NCBI RefSeq assembly: GCF_016065055.1
Contig: NZ_CP065856.1
Location: forward strand, 4,091,836 to 4,155,835
From: Halosimplex litoreum
GTDB lineage: Archaea > Halobacteriota > Halobacteria > Halobacteriales > Haloarculaceae
Direction: 5' to 3'
DNA: 64,000 nucleotides
Shown: one piece after another, positions 41,499 to 50,675 of the stretch
Numbering within the stretch: position 1 is the first letter of the stretch
Layout: each line of letters starts with the position of its first letter
The notes under the pieces: generated by a model
The model's input: only the letters and a program-made list of their open reading frames with translations
The model's database searches: none
Told to the model about the DNA's origin: nothing
Made by a program: the position numbers and the translations under genes

Positions 41499-41540
41499 CG
41501 GGCCGACGGCTCGGTCCGCGCTCGTTCTCTCGGACCGCTG

Positions 41541-42098
41541 CTATTCGATCTCGCTGACGACCTCGGCTGGGTTCCCCTGGACGACGACGCCCGGTGGCAC
41601 GTCGTCGGTAACGACGGCGCCGGACCCGATCACCGCGCCGTCGCCGACGGTCACGCCCGGATTGATCACCGCCTGGCCACCGATCCACACGTCGTCGCCG
41701 ATCGAGACCGGTCGTCCGGATTCGAGGCCGCTCGCTCGTTCCTCGGGGTCGAGCGGGTGGGTCGCCGTGTAGACGTGGACGCCGGGCCCGAGGAGACAGT
41801 TCTCGCCGAACTCGACGGGACAGACGTCGAGGACGACGCAGTCGAAGTTGGCGTAGAAACGGTCGCCGACGCTGATCTGGTCGCCGTAGTCACACCGGAA
41901 GGGCGGCTCGACGTGGATCTCGCCGTCGACGCCGCCGAATAGGTCCCCCAGCAGCGACCGCCGCCGGTCGGTCGCCCCCGGTGCCGTGTCGTTGAACTCG
42001 GCGACGAGTTCGCGGGCTCGCCGCCGGGCCGCGACCAGGTCCGGGTCGCTCGGGTCGTATGGCTCGCCGCGCAGCATCTTCTCGCGCTCGGTGTCCAT
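41541..42098 (-). CDS. Maltose/galactoside O-acetyltransferase-like protein
   Basis: 185-aa left-handed beta-helix acetyltransferase of the Maa/NodL/LacA type, using acetyl-CoA to acetylate sugars. N-terminal EREKMLRGEPYDPSDPDLVAAR matches the Mac domain; hexapeptide repeats (IHVEPPFRCDYGDQISVGDRF, GENCLLGPGVHVYTATHPLD, IGDDVWIGGQAVINPGVTVGDGAVIGSG) fill the rest. The catalytic His sits in ATHPLD. Length is normal. Stands alone. Confidence 0.93.
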   Translation of the reverse strand: MDTEREKMLRGEPYDPSDPDLVAARRRARELVAEFNDTAPGATDRRRSLLGDLFGGVDGEIHVEPPFRCDYGDQISVGDRFYANFDCVVLDVCPVEFGENCLLGPGVHVYTATHPLDPEERASGLESGRPVSIGDDVWIGGQAVINPGVTVGDGAVIGSGAVVTDDVPPGVVVQGNPAEVVSEIE

Positions 42099-42194
42099 AC
42101 CGGCGCCGAGTCGTTCCCGCTACAACTGAGTTGCGCTGCCCGGGCGACGAATCGGTCCGGGGCACGGGTCCAACCGCCGCGGGATCCCGCCGGT

Positions 42195-43454
42195 TCACAC
42201 CTCGGGCAGCCGAACGCCCGCGGCGACCATCGCGAGCGCACCGACGGCCAGCAGGGCGAGCCCCGGAAAGAACGAGCCAGTCAGGTCCCGTAGACTGCCG
42301 ACGAGGAACGGGCCGAAGAAGCCGCCGAGTTCGCCGACGGCGAAGACGAGACTCACCGCGGTCGCGGTGAGGCCGGGACCGATCTCCTCGATCTCGGTCG
42401 GGATGGCCCGGACGAGCGGGGAGACACCGCCGACGCCGGTCCCGACGACGACCGCCGCGGCGCTCGCCGCGAGGACGCTGCCGCCGAGGGCGAGGCCGAC
42501 GAGGCCGACCAGCGCCGCGACGCCGCAGGCGACGACCGCCCCGCGGCGCCGTTCCAGACGATCGGAGAGCGGCGGGACCACCACCGTCCCGGCCGCCTGG
42601 CCGACGACGAACAGGGTGGCGACGGTCGCGGCCCGCGCGGTCGTAGCGCCGCGCGCGCCGGCCAGCGTCGGGAGCCATCCCTGGAGGCTGTGCGTCAGGA
42701 GGAGGTAGACGGTACCGACGACGACGAGGAGCCGCATCACGCGGTGGGAGAACACCTGGGCTACGTCCGCCCGGAGCGACCCGAGCGAGAACTCCGAGTC
42801 GGCGTCGCCGCCGTAGGGCGTTCCGTGGCGGCGGGCGTGCCAGGCCGCGACCGGGACCCAGACGACGAGGAAGGCCAGCGCCGCGGCGCCGAGGACGCGG
42901 AAGGTCGGGCGCCAGCCGCCGAGTTCGGGCCCCAGAATCGCTCGACCGACGCTGTAGGCCGCCGCCGTCCCCGCGTAGGAGCCGAGGATGTACACCGTCG
43001 ACATCGTCCCCAGGAGTCGCGAGGGGAAGACGCTCGCGACGAGCTTCGGGAGGCCGAACGTGATCCCGGTCGCGCCGACGGCGAACAGGACGGTGGTCGC
43101 GAGCATCCCGGCGAACCCGGTCGTCGCCGAGCGAAGCAGTTGTGCGACGCCGAAGATCGCGACCGCGAGCGCGATGCCGCGGCGCGCGCCGATCCGGTCG
43201 AGTGCGAGGCCGGAAAGCAGCGAGAGCGGCACGTACGTGAGCGGGACCGCACCGACGAGCGCGCCGGACTGGGCGTCCGAGAGCCCGATCCCCCGGCCGA
43301 TGGGTTCGAGAAACGCCGCCAGCGCGAACCAGTTGGCCATGAGCAGGAGGTAGCTCACACCACCGAGGACGACCAGCGCGTAGGAACTCGGCGCAACGGT
43401 GTCGCGGTCCCCGGCGGCGCTCGCCACCGTGAGACCTCCCTCGTCGTCGGTCAT
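42195..43454 (-). CDS. MFS transporter (second)
   Basis: 419 aa, 12 predicted helices. N-terminal half shows VVLGGVSYLLLMANWFALAAFLEPIGRGIGLSDAQ and GLALDRIGARRGIAL (MFS signature loop), plus GLPKLVASVFPSRLLGTMS. The second half has VVVPPLSDRLERRRGAVV. It resembles CynX/NimT-type transporters in layout, which is not specific enough to name a substrate. Same strand as the acetyltransferase 96 nt downstream. Confidence 0.83.
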   Translation of the reverse strand: MTDDEGGLTVASAAGDRDTVAPSSYALVVLGGVSYLLLMANWFALAAFLEPIGRGIGLSDAQSGALVGAVPLTYVPLSLLSGLALDRIGARRGIALAVAIFGVAQLLRSATTGFAGMLATTVLFAVGATGITFGLPKLVASVFPSRLLGTMSTVYILGSYAGTAAAYSVGRAILGPELGGWRPTFRVLGAAALAFLVVWVPVAAWHARRHGTPYGGDADSEFSLGSLRADVAQVFSHRVMRLLVVVGTVYLLLTHSLQGWLPTLAGARGATTARAATVATLFVVGQAAGTVVVPPLSDRLERRRGAVVACGVAALVGLVGLALGGSVLAASAAAVVVGTGVGGVSPLVRAIPTEIEEIGPGLTATAVSLVFAVGELGGFFGPFLVGSLRDLTGSFFPGLALLAVGALAMVAAGVRLPEV

Positions 43455-43547
43455 GCCCGCCCTAGCGAGGAACCGATCAAATATCCTCCGACAACGGACG
43501 AGCGGGCCGGTTTTGCGCTTGCCGCCGGAGCGATCGTCGCGCCGTGG

Positions 43548-43928
43548 TCAGACCGTCGCGCCGGCGACCTCGCCGTCGACGACGGCCTTGCGCGGGACCA
43601 CCTCGATGTGTGTCTCGGCGCCCATCGCGGTGCCGCCCTCGACGGCCTCGACGCGGAGAACCACGTCCTCGGGGCTGGCACAGCCGCAGTTGACGAACTC
43701 CTCCCACTCCTCGCCGACTGCGACCGGCCCGGCGTGAGCCCAGCGGAGGTACCGTCGGTATGAGCGCTCGGCCATCTTCTCGACGACCCAGGCGCTGTCG
43801 GCGACCCACCACCCGTCGTCGCCGTCCGCGTCGACGTCGGGCGACCGGAACGAGACGACGATCCGGTCGGCGGGGTCGGCCACCGTCGAGGGATCGGTGG
43901 TGTTCACCGCGCGGTCGGTTCCGGTCAT
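43548..43928 (-). CDS. Hypothetical haloarchaeal protein
   Basis: 126 aa, acidic, soluble. Core features are DSAWVVEKMAERSYRRYLRWAHAGPVAVGEEWEEFVNCGCASPEDVVLRVEAV, with a Cys-Gly-Cys pair in the middle that might bind metal. No family recognised. Lies on the same strand as the MFS and thioredoxin genes. Confidence 0.6.
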   Translation of the reverse strand: MTGTDRAVNTTDPSTVADPADRIVVSFRSPDVDADGDDGWWVADSAWVVEKMAERSYRRYLRWAHAGPVAVGEEWEEFVNCGCASPEDVVLRVEAVEGGTAMGAETHIEVVPRKAVVDGEVAGATV

Positions 43929-43991
43929 CGATACGCCCCTCTCATCTGTTCGTCTCCCGACTGTCGTCCGTGACCCTCTCGTCGGTCGTCG

Positions 43992-44348
43992 TCACTCGGT
44001 GTAGCCCTCGATCAGCTCGCGCAGTTGCGGCTCGGGCTGGGCGCCGACCACCTGTTCGACCTGCTCACCGTCGGCGAACAGCACCAGCGTCGGGACGCCG
44101 CGGACGCCGTAGCTCGACGCGAGCTGCTGGTTCGTGTCGACGTCGATCTTCGCGACCGTGGCCCCGGTCGTCTCGGCGATCTTCTCGACGACGGGTTCGA
44201 GCGCCTTGCACGGACCGCACCAGTCCGCGTAGAAGTCCGCGAGGACGACCTCGCCAGTCTCGACGAGGTCGTCCAGGTCGGATTCGCCCTCGATCGCGAC
44301 CGGTGCGTCCGTCGACTCACTCGAATCGTTCGCTGTCTCGGTTGCCAT
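43992..44348 (-). CDS. Thioredoxin
   Basis: 118-aa thioredoxin with the CGPC active site in YADWCGPCKALEPVVEK, the conserved Asp in VLADFY, and the cis-Pro loop RGVPTLVLFADGE. An acidic 25-residue N-terminal extension precedes the fold. A TATA box lies about 28 nt before the ATG. Reduces disulfides; the reductase is not in this window. The 239 nt between its start and the tpiA stop (44349-44587) hold nothing beyond that promoter. Confidence 0.93.
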   Translation of the reverse strand: MATETANDSSESTDAPVAIEGESDLDDLVETGEVVLADFYADWCGPCKALEPVVEKIAETTGATVAKIDVDTNQQLASSYGVRGVPTLVLFADGEQVEQVVGAQPEPQLRELIEGYTE

Positions 44349-44372
44349 CGTCGTATCGTAAGACCGCCACCG

Positions 44373-44380
44373 GTTTATAG
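44373..44380 (-). promoter_or_regulatory. TATA box for thioredoxin gene
   Basis: CTATAAAC on the minus strand, about 28 nt before the ATG at 44348. Confidence 0.6.
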
Positions 44381-44587
44381 TTTTGGGAATTTAACGCAAT
44401 ACTGTATCGTGGTCGTCGTCCGGATCGGCCCCAGTAGAGGCTGTCGGTACCGAGTGCCCGGACGCACGACGAGCGGCGGAGTAGAATTGTCTCTGACGTG
44501 CGAAACTGTGGTGTCGTCTCGGGTCGGCCGGCTGTCGAACGGGAGTAGGTGTCGTCGCCGGGCGGGAGAGACCTTCGGGCGTGCGAG

Positions 44588-45235
44588 TCAGGCGAGCGGT
44601 TCGACGAGGTCTTCGAGCGCCGCGCGCGGGTCGTCTGCCTTGGCGACGCCGCTGGCGAGCAGAACCCCGGTGGCGCCCAGGTCGGCGGCGGCGTCGAGGT
44701 CGTCGCCGGTCGAGATGCCGGCGCCGCAGAACACGTCGACAGACTCGTCGACCGCCGCGGCCGCGTCGACGGCGTCGGTGACGATATCGGGGTCGGCCTT
44801 GCTGACCGGTGTACCCGTCCCGATGAGTTCCGGCGGTTCGACGGCGACCGCGTCGGGGCCGAGCGCCGCCGCGGCACCGACCTGGTCGGGGTTGTTCGCA
44901 CAGACCACCGTCTCCAGGTCCGCCCGTTCGGCGGCGTCCAGACTGGCGTCGATGTCGGCGAGCTTCCGGCGGGCTTCGGAGTGGTTGATCAGCGTCCCCG
45001 CGGCGCCGGCGTCGGCGACCGCTTCGGCGAGTGTGCTGCCGGTGTGGCTACCGTGTTCGACGGGGCTGACGTGCTGGGCCCACGTCTCGACGCCCGTCTC
45101 CGCGACCGCCGGGAGGTGGGCGGCCTGGGGCGCGACGGCGACGCGGACGCCGGTCTCGTCGCTCACGTCGGCCGCTGCCTCGGCGATCTCGACGGGGTCA
45201 CACGGGTAGGCTTTCAGGTTGACCAGAACGAACAT
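44588..45235 (-). CDS. tpiA: Triosephosphate isomerase
   Basis: Glycolytic/gluconeogenic enzyme interconverting DHAP and glyceraldehyde 3-phosphate; 215 aa, the shorter archaeal form. Catalytic Lys in LVNLKAYP, catalytic His in [12 protein letters not shown], catalytic Glu in [11 protein letters not shown] and phosphate loop [11 protein letters not shown] with [12 protein letters not shown] are all seen. The start at 45233-45235 gives the canonical MFVLVNLK. Confidence 0.96.
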   Translation of the reverse strand: MFVLVNLKAYPCDPVEIAEAAADVSDETGVRVAVAPQAAHLPAVAETGVETWAQHVSPVEHGSHTGSTLAEAVADAGAAGTLINHSEARRKLADIDASLDAAERADLETVVCANNPDQVGAAAALGPDAVAVEPPELIGTGTPVSKADPDIVTDAVDAAAAVDESVDVFCGAGISTGDDLDAAADLGATGVLLASGVAKADDPRAALEDLVEPLA

Positions 45236-45405
45236 ACCCCAGTGGCGAACCGCGACGGTCAAATAGGTTGCGAGTGCGGCGACAGTGAACCCGCATCCGC
45301 CGACGACTGGCCGCCAACCGTGCGCCCGCGGTTGCTGTCAGCCACTGAATCGGTTCGCGCGGATGGGTGAGAGTTAAGACGGTCGTCTCACTACATCAGT
45401 TCGTT

Positions 45406-45966
45406 GTGACACAGGGGACCGCCGAGCGCGAGACGGTGCTGGTCGTCGAGGACGAGGACCACCTCGCCGAGCTGTACACGGAGTACCTCCAGAGCGACTA
45501 CGAGGTGCGCACCGCCTACGGCGGCCTCGAGGCCATGGAGATGCTCGCCTCGGACCTGGACGTGGTCCTGCTCGACCGGCGGATGCCGATCGTCTCCGGC
45601 AACGAAGTCCTCGCGGAGATCGAGGAGCGCGGGCTGCAGTGTCGGGTCGCCATGGTCACCGCCGTCGACCCGGACTTCGACATCATCGACATGGGCTGTG
45701 ACGACTACGTCGTCAAGCCCGTGACCAGAGACCGTCTCACGGAGGTCGTCGACCGCCTGCTGAAGCTCTCGGCGTACACCGACCGCAAGCGCGAGCTCAC
45801 CTCGAAGAAGCTCAAACGGAACGTCCTGCAGGTCGAGAAGACCGAATCCGAGCTCGCCGACAGCGACACCTTCCAGCGCCTCCAGCGGGAGATCGACGAG
45901 ATGGAGGACACCATCCAGGGGATCGCCGACGACCTGGGCGACGACTACGTCGCGGAAAATCGGTGA
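45406..45966 (+). CDS. HalX-domain response regulator
   Basis: 186 aa. Receiver domain with TVLVVEDEDHLAELY, the phospho-acceptor Asp in DVVLLDRRMP, a Thr in AMVTAVDPDF and the Lys in YVVKPVTRD. The C-terminus (YTDRKRELTSKKLKRNVLQVEKTESELADSDTFQRLQREI) is the HalX domain, a haloarchaeal coiled helical unit of unknown target. I chose the GTG at 45406 (MTQGTAERE) over the more upstream GTG at 45367 because a TTAAGA box fits 30 nt before it. No histidine kinase is adjacent. Confidence 0.9.
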   Translation: MTQGTAERETVLVVEDEDHLAELYTEYLQSDYEVRTAYGGLEAMEMLASDLDVVLLDRRMPIVSGNEVLAEIEERGLQCRVAMVTAVDPDFDIIDMGCDDYVVKPVTRDRLTEVVDRLLKLSAYTDRKRELTSKKLKRNVLQVEKTESELADSDTFQRLQREIDEMEDTIQGIADDLGDDYVAENR

Positions 45967-46014
45967 GCGGCCGCGTCGGAGTCCGCCGAACCGGTCCCGA
46001 CCCGGGGAGTGCAG

Positions 46015-46554
46015 TCAGGAATCCTTGCGTTCGACCACGTCGCCGAGCGTGTACTCTCCGGTCGAGGAGCCGCTCGACCACTCGGACTCGTCGGTCGTCC
46101 CGCCGGCCGACAGATCCACCTCGAGCGCGCTCTCGAGTTTGCGCTGGACGTCGTCGCTGGGCAGCGTGTCGCCGCGTTCGATCTTCCGGATGAGACTGGC
46201 CTTCTCGTTGAGCTTGCGGGCGAGGTCCTCCTGGCTCATGCCCGCCGCCTCTCGGGCCGAGCGAACGGTCTCGTCGTAGTCCTGGGCGAGTTCGTCCATC
46301 TCGTCGAACATGTCTCGGCGACGCTGGGAAGACCCGCCCGAACTCGACGACGACCCCGACGACGACGAGCCCGAGGAACTCGACGACGACCCCGACGACG
46401 ACGTGGAGTACTTCGTCGAGGCCGACGACGAGGACTGCTGTTTGACCTCGGTCCCGAAGTCGGTACACTCGTCGCAGACGTCGAGCTCCGCCCCCTCGAC
46501 CTTGACGCGGTTGGGGGAACTCGTCTCGCTCCCGCACATCTCACACTGAACCAT
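46015..46554 (-). CDS. Archaeal multiprotein bridging factor-like protein (aMBF1, zinc finger plus HTH)
   Basis: 179 aa. N-terminal zinc ribbon QCEMCGSETSSPNRVKVEG and LDVCDECTDFG, a poly-Ser linker of about 35 residues (mixed Ser/Gly), and a Cro/C1-type HTH (YDETVRSAREAAGMSQEDLARKLNEKASLIRKIERGDTLP). This is the layout of archaeal MBF1. It may link TBP-type factors or ribosomes; in archaea the role is uncertain. A TATA box precedes the ATG at 46554 by 28 nt. Confidence 0.9.
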   Translation of the reverse strand: MVQCEMCGSETSSPNRVKVEGAELDVCDECTDFGTEVKQQSSSSASTKYSTSSSGSSSSSSGSSSSGSSSSSGGSSQRRRDMFDEMDELAQDYDETVRSAREAAGMSQEDLARKLNEKASLIRKIERGDTLPSDDVQRKLESALEVDLSAGGTTDESEWSSGSSTGEYTLGDVVERKDS

Positions 46555-46576
46555 GATCGCCCCTTGCCGGTCACCG

Positions 46577-46586
46577 GTCATAAAGC
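46577..46586 (-). promoter_or_regulatory. TATA box for aMBF1-like gene
   Basis: GCTTTATGAC on the minus strand, about 28 nt before the ATG at 46554. Confidence 0.55.
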
Positions 46587-46703
46587 ATGCGCCAGTGGTG
46601 ACCACGCGCGACGGCCGTCGCGGTGCTCGAGGGAGTCGACTCCGATCCGGACGGACGCGCCGGGGCCACCGGGGTTTTTCTCGCTCTCGACCCAACGACG
46701 TGT

Positions 46704-47582
46704 ATGGAGACCAGACCGCTGGGCGACACCGGCCAGGAGAGCACGGTCCTCACCTTCGGCGCCATCGCGCTCGACTTCCTCGACCAGGACGGGGCCGACG
46801 AGTTGACCGAGCGGGTCCTCGACCGCGGGGTCAACCACGTCGACGTGGCCCCGCAGTACGGCACCGCCGAGATCAAACTCGCGCCGACGCTCGCCGGCCG
46901 GCGCGAGGAGGTCTTCCTCGGTTGCAAGACGCTCGAACGGAGCTACGAGGGCGCCTGGGAGAAACTGGAAGCCTCGCTCGACCGTCTCGGCGTCGACCAC
47001 ATCGACCTGTACCAGTTCCACGCCGTCACCGAATCCTCGGAGGTCGACGAGATCACCGGCGAGGACGGCGCCCTGCAGGCCTATCGCGAGGCACAGGAGG
47101 AGGGGATCATCGACCACATCGGCCTGACGAGCCACGGCAGCCCCGCCGTGATCCGCGAGGCCGTCGAGCGGATCCCGGACCTAGAGACGGCGATGTTCCC
47201 CGTCAACGCCACCGTCGCCGCCCACGACGACGACGCCCACGCCTTCCCGGCGCTCGCGCGCGAACTCTCCGGGCAGGGGATGGGCGTGCTGGCGATCAAG
47301 ACCTTCGCGAAGCAGCCGTGGCCCGACGATCTGGCCGAGGACGAACGGCCGTACGAGACCTGGTACGAACCGTACGACGACCCCGCCGAACTGCGCCGCT
47401 CGCTCCGCTTCACGCTCGCCCAGGACGGCGTCACGACGCTGACCAACGCCGGTGACCCGCGACTCGTCGACGACATCCTCGACGCCGCAGCCGACTTCGA
47501 ACCGATGGACGAGGACGAACAGGCCGCGATGGTCGAGGAGCGCCGCTCGGAGGAGTCACCGGTACCGACGGTCGATATCTGA
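46704..47582 (+). CDS. Aldo/keto reductase
   Basis: 292-aa AKR family NAD(P)H-dependent carbonyl reductase. The tetrad is visible: Asp and Tyr in HVDVAPQYG, Lys in LGCKTLERS, His in YQFHAVTES. The TIM-barrel signatures DHIDLYQFH and GLTSHGSPAVIREAV fit. It lacks the long C-terminal loops of eukaryotic members. Start at ATG 46704 chosen because upstream in-frame sequence is intergenic. Substrate unknown. Confidence 0.88.
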   Translation: METRPLGDTGQESTVLTFGAIALDFLDQDGADELTERVLDRGVNHVDVAPQYGTAEIKLAPTLAGRREEVFLGCKTLERSYEGAWEKLEASLDRLGVDHIDLYQFHAVTESSEVDEITGEDGALQAYREAQEEGIIDHIGLTSHGSPAVIREAVERIPDLETAMFPVNATVAAHDDDAHAFPALARELSGQGMGVLAIKTFAKQPWPDDLAEDERPYETWYEPYDDPAELRRSLRFTLAQDGVTTLTNAGDPRLVDDILDAAADFEPMDEDEQAAMVEERRSEESPVPTVDI

Positions 47583-47710
47583 TCGGGACCGCACGCTCCG
47601 ACCCCTGCCGTCCATTCTGGCGTTCGTTCCGTTTCGTTGTCCAGTTCCGCACGTTTGCGTTCCAGAACGGGTGATTTTGTCCGGAAGCGGCGACTCCGGA
47701 TCGCGAGGTA

Positions 47711-47718
47711 TTTTATTC
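47711..47718 (+). promoter_or_regulatory. TATA box for the thiamine ABC operon
   Basis: TTTTATTC lies about 25 nt before the ATG at 47739. I saw no THI-box riboswitch in the 156 nt upstream gap. Confidence 0.5.
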
Positions 47719-47738
47719 GCCGTCTATATTCCTCGGTC

Positions 47739-48932
47739 ATGAACCGCCGACGTTTCCTGACGGCAGTGGGTGCCGGAGCGGCCGGACTCGTGGCCGGGTG
47801 CAGCGCGGAACCGACCGACGACGGTTCGACCGAGACCGGGAGCGGGTCGACGGACACGCCCGATACCGGGGGAACCGCCACGGAAGCCGACGGGACCGCG
47901 ACCGCCGAGGGGACGGTGACCGGGACGGCTTCAGGCGGGACGCCGCTGTTGCGCGTGGGCACGTACCCGTCGTTCGTCGACGCGCCGAGTTCGAGCCCGG
48001 GCCCGTGGCTCAAAGAACGCTTCGAGGCGGAGTTCGACGCCGAACTGCAGTGGTTCGCCCCCGAGAGCAGCATGGACTACTTCCTCCAGCGGCGACAACA
48101 GGGCGTCAGTATCGACACCGACCTGTTCCTCGGGCTGGCCCCGGAGAACCTCGTCAAGGCCGACCGCGCGGTCGGCGAGGGCGAGTCGATGTTCACCAGC
48201 GTCGACACGGCCGACCTCTCGAACGCCGACGCGGTCGTCGGCGACTACCGCTTCGACCCGCAGGACCGCGCCATCCCAGTCGGCGCCTCCTACATCAGCC
48301 TCGTCTACAACCAGAACGCGCTGGACGAGCGCGGCGCCGCCGCGCCGGAGACGTTCGACGACCTCGCGAGCGCCCCCTACGAGAACGGCCTGCTCGTGCC
48401 GAACCCCCAGAACAGCGAGACCGGGCTGGAGTTCATGTTCTGGACGATCGACCAGTTCGGCGAGGACGGCTATCTGGACTACTGGAGCGACCTGATGAAC
48501 AACGGGACGCGCGTCCTGCAGGACTGGGGGACGGCCTACGACGCCTACTCGAACGACGAGGCGCCGATGGTCGTCTCCTTCTCCACCGATCAGGTGTACG
48601 CCGACCGCTACGACCAGGACATGGCCCGCCACCAGGTCGGGTTCCTGAATAACTCGGGCTACGCGTACCTCGAAGGCGCCGCGCCGTTCACGGGCACCGA
48701 CCAGATGGGGCTGGCGACGGAGTTCATCGACTTCGTCCTGCAGCCGGCGGTCCAGGCGGAGATCGCCCAGCGCAACGTCGCGCTCCCGGCGGTCGACAAC
48801 GCGGAGCTCCCCTCGGACTACTACGACCTCGTCTACGAGCCCGAGGAGATCGTCAGCTTCGGTTACGACGAGCTGATGGGCAACGTCGAGCCGTGGCTCA
48901 GCGACTGGTCGCGACAGATCGCGACGCAGTAG
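47739..48932 (+). CDS. thiB: Thiamine ABC transporter substrate-binding lipoprotein
   Basis: 397 aa. Tat signal (NRRRFLTAVG) and a lipobox LVAGCS near residue 22, so it is lipid-anchored outside. A Thr/Gly/Ala/Glu linker follows. The binding domain resembles E. coli ThiB/TbpA over its length, for example TDLFLGLAPENLV, LLVPNPQNSETGLEFMFWTI, DWGTAYDAYSNDEAPMVVSFSTDQVY and WLSDWSRQI at the end. The next codon after its stop starts the permease (TAG then ATG). Confidence 0.88.
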   Translation: MNRRRFLTAVGAGAAGLVAGCSAEPTDDGSTETGSGSTDTPDTGGTATEADGTATAEGTVTGTASGGTPLLRVGTYPSFVDAPSSSPGPWLKERFEAEFDAELQWFAPESSMDYFLQRRQQGVSIDTDLFLGLAPENLVKADRAVGEGESMFTSVDTADLSNADAVVGDYRFDPQDRAIPVGASYISLVYNQNALDERGAAAPETFDDLASAPYENGLLVPNPQNSETGLEFMFWTIDQFGEDGYLDYWSDLMNNGTRVLQDWGTAYDAYSNDEAPMVVSFSTDQVYADRYDQDMARHQVGFLNNSGYAYLEGAAPFTGTDQMGLATEFIDFVLQPAVQAEIAQRNVALPAVDNAELPSDYYDLVYEPEEIVSFGYDELMGNVEPWLSDWSRQIATQ

Positions 48933-50675
48933 ATGCGGGTCACGCGGGTCGCCGAACGGCTCACCGCTCCGGCCCTCGCAGTCGCGACGCTCGTGTTGCT
49001 CTCGCTGCTGTTCTTCTATCCGGTCGGGATCGTCCTCGTCGAGGCGGTCCGCGTCGACGGCGTCTACACGCTCGCGACCGTCGTCGAGGTGCTGCGCGAC
49101 CCCTTCTTCTTCGGCGTGTTCGCGCAGGCCCTCTCCGACCCGACGGTCCTCGTCGAGTCGTTCCCGGACTACCGGCTCGGCCTGTTCGGTTTCACCGCCT
49201 ACCAGGCGCTGCTGTCGACGGTCGCCGCTATCGCGCTGGGACTGCCCGGCGCGTACGTCCTCGCCCGCTTCGAGTTCCCCGGCCGGAAGACGATCCGCTC
49301 GCTGACGGCGCTGCCGTTCGTGATGCCGACGATCCTCGTCGCGATCGGGTTCGTCGCCACGTTCGGCGCGAACGGTGTGATCACCGGGGTGGTGCAGGCG
49401 CTCGGTATAGAGGTGTCGACGTTCACCGGCACGCTCGGGATCATCGTCCTCGCCCACGCCTTCTACGACGCGCCGCTGATCGCGCGGATCACGGCCGCCT
49501 CCTGGGAGGGCATCGACGCCGAGATGACGGAGACCGCCCGCTCGCTGGGCGCGTCGCCCCTGCGCTCGTTCCGGGACGTGGTCGTCCCGCAGTTGCTCCC
49601 CGCGATCCTGACCGGCGCGCTGCTCACCTTCATTTTCTCCTTTATGTCGTTCGCCATCGTCCTCGCGCTGGGCGGGCTCTCGAAGGCGACCGTCGAGGTG
49701 TGGGTCTACCACCGGATTAGCCAGCTCGACTACGGCACCGCCTCGACGCTCGCGACGATGGAGATGCTGTTCTCGCTGGCACTCACCTACGCCTATCTGC
49801 GCTACGAGGCGCGCCAGCGGGCGACCAGCGCCGCCCGTCCGCCCGACCGGATCGATCTCGTCGGCCCGGCGACCAGACGGCGGCTGTTCGCCTGGGGCTA
49901 CGCCGTCGTCGCCGTCGTCGTCTTCGTGGTCCCCATCGTCAGCCTGGTCTACAGCAGCCTCACCGGGCCGGAGGGACTCACGCTCCGCAACTACCGCTTC
50001 CTGGTCGAACGCCAGACCAGCGCCTACGCCTTCCAGGTCAAGCCGCTCACCGCCGTCACGAACTCGCTGGTCTTCGGGGCCGGGACGCTGCTGCTGGCGG
50101 TCCCGATGGGCGTGTTCCTCGCCGTCGTCAGCACCCGGCAGTTCCGCGGTCGGAAGCTGATCGACACGCTCTCGATGGCGCCGTTCGCCGTCAGCGGCGT
50201 CGTCGTCGGCCTCGGGCTGTTGCGCGGGTGGGTCTTCGGCACGGAGGCCTTCGGCTATCGGTTCACCGTCACCGGCGGCCTCGCGATCGTCGCCGCCCAC
50301 GCCGTCGGCGCCTACCCGTTCGTCACGCGCAACGTCGCGCCGGCGCTGGCGGGCATCGACGGCTCCATCGTCGAATCGGCGCGCTCGCTCGGCGCATCTC
50401 GCGCCCGCGTCATGCTCGACATCGAACTCCCGCTGGTGGTCCCGGCCGTCCTCGCGGGGACGGCCTTCGCCTTCGCGATCAGCATCGGCGAGTTCGATTC
50501 GACGGTTATACTGGCCACCGGCGACTCCAGCTACACCATGCCGGTCGCAATCGAGCGGTTCATCGGCCGACGGCTCGGCCCCGCGACCGCGATGGGCGTG
50601 GTCCTGCTGGTCGTCACCAGCGTGAGCTTCGTGATAATCGACAGACTCGGCGAGGGGAGTGGGTTCGGTGGCTGA
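48933..50675 (+). CDS. thiP: Thiamine ABC transporter permease
   Basis: 580-aa permease formed by fusion of two ABC-permease domains, as in ThiP. About 12 helices. Each half has an EAA-type loop: AARSL-like GASPLRSFRDVVVPQLLPAIL in the first and SLGASRARVMLDIELPLVVPAVLAG in the second. It begins immediately after the thiB stop, and its stop overlaps the ATPase start by 8 nt, so transporter subunits are co-translated. Ion and ligand specificity is inferred from ThiB. Confidence 0.88.
   Translation: MRVTRVAERLTAPALAVATLVLLSLLFFYPVGIVLVEAVRVDGVYTLATVVEVLRDPFFFGVFAQALSDPTVLVESFPDYRLGLFGFTAYQALLSTVAAIALGLPGAYVLARFEFPGRKTIRSLTALPFVMPTILVAIGFVATFGANGVITGVVQALGIEVSTFTGTLGIIVLAHAFYDAPLIARITAASWEGIDAEMTETARSLGASPLRSFRDVVVPQLLPAILTGALLTFIFSFMSFAIVLALGGLSKATVEVWVYHRISQLDYGTASTLATMEMLFSLALTYAYLRYEARQRATSAARPPDRIDLVGPATRRRLFAWGYAVVAVVVFVVPIVSLVYSSLTGPEGLTLRNYRFLVERQTSAYAFQVKPLTAVTNSLVFGAGTLLLAVPMGVFLAVVSTRQFRGRKLIDTLSMAPFAVSGVVVGLGLLRGWVFGTEAFGYRFTVTGGLAIVAAHAVGAYPFVTRNVAPALAGIDGSIVESARSLGASRARVMLDIELPLVVPAVLAGTAFAFAISIGEFDSTVILATGDSSYTMPVAIERFIGRRLGPATAMGVVLLVVTSVSFVIIDRLGEGSGFGG

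Noticed and set aside
47583-47738. TPP riboswitch before the thiamine ABC operon
   Set aside because: No recognisable THI-box core (CUGAGA and the partner helix) was found in the 156-nt gap.
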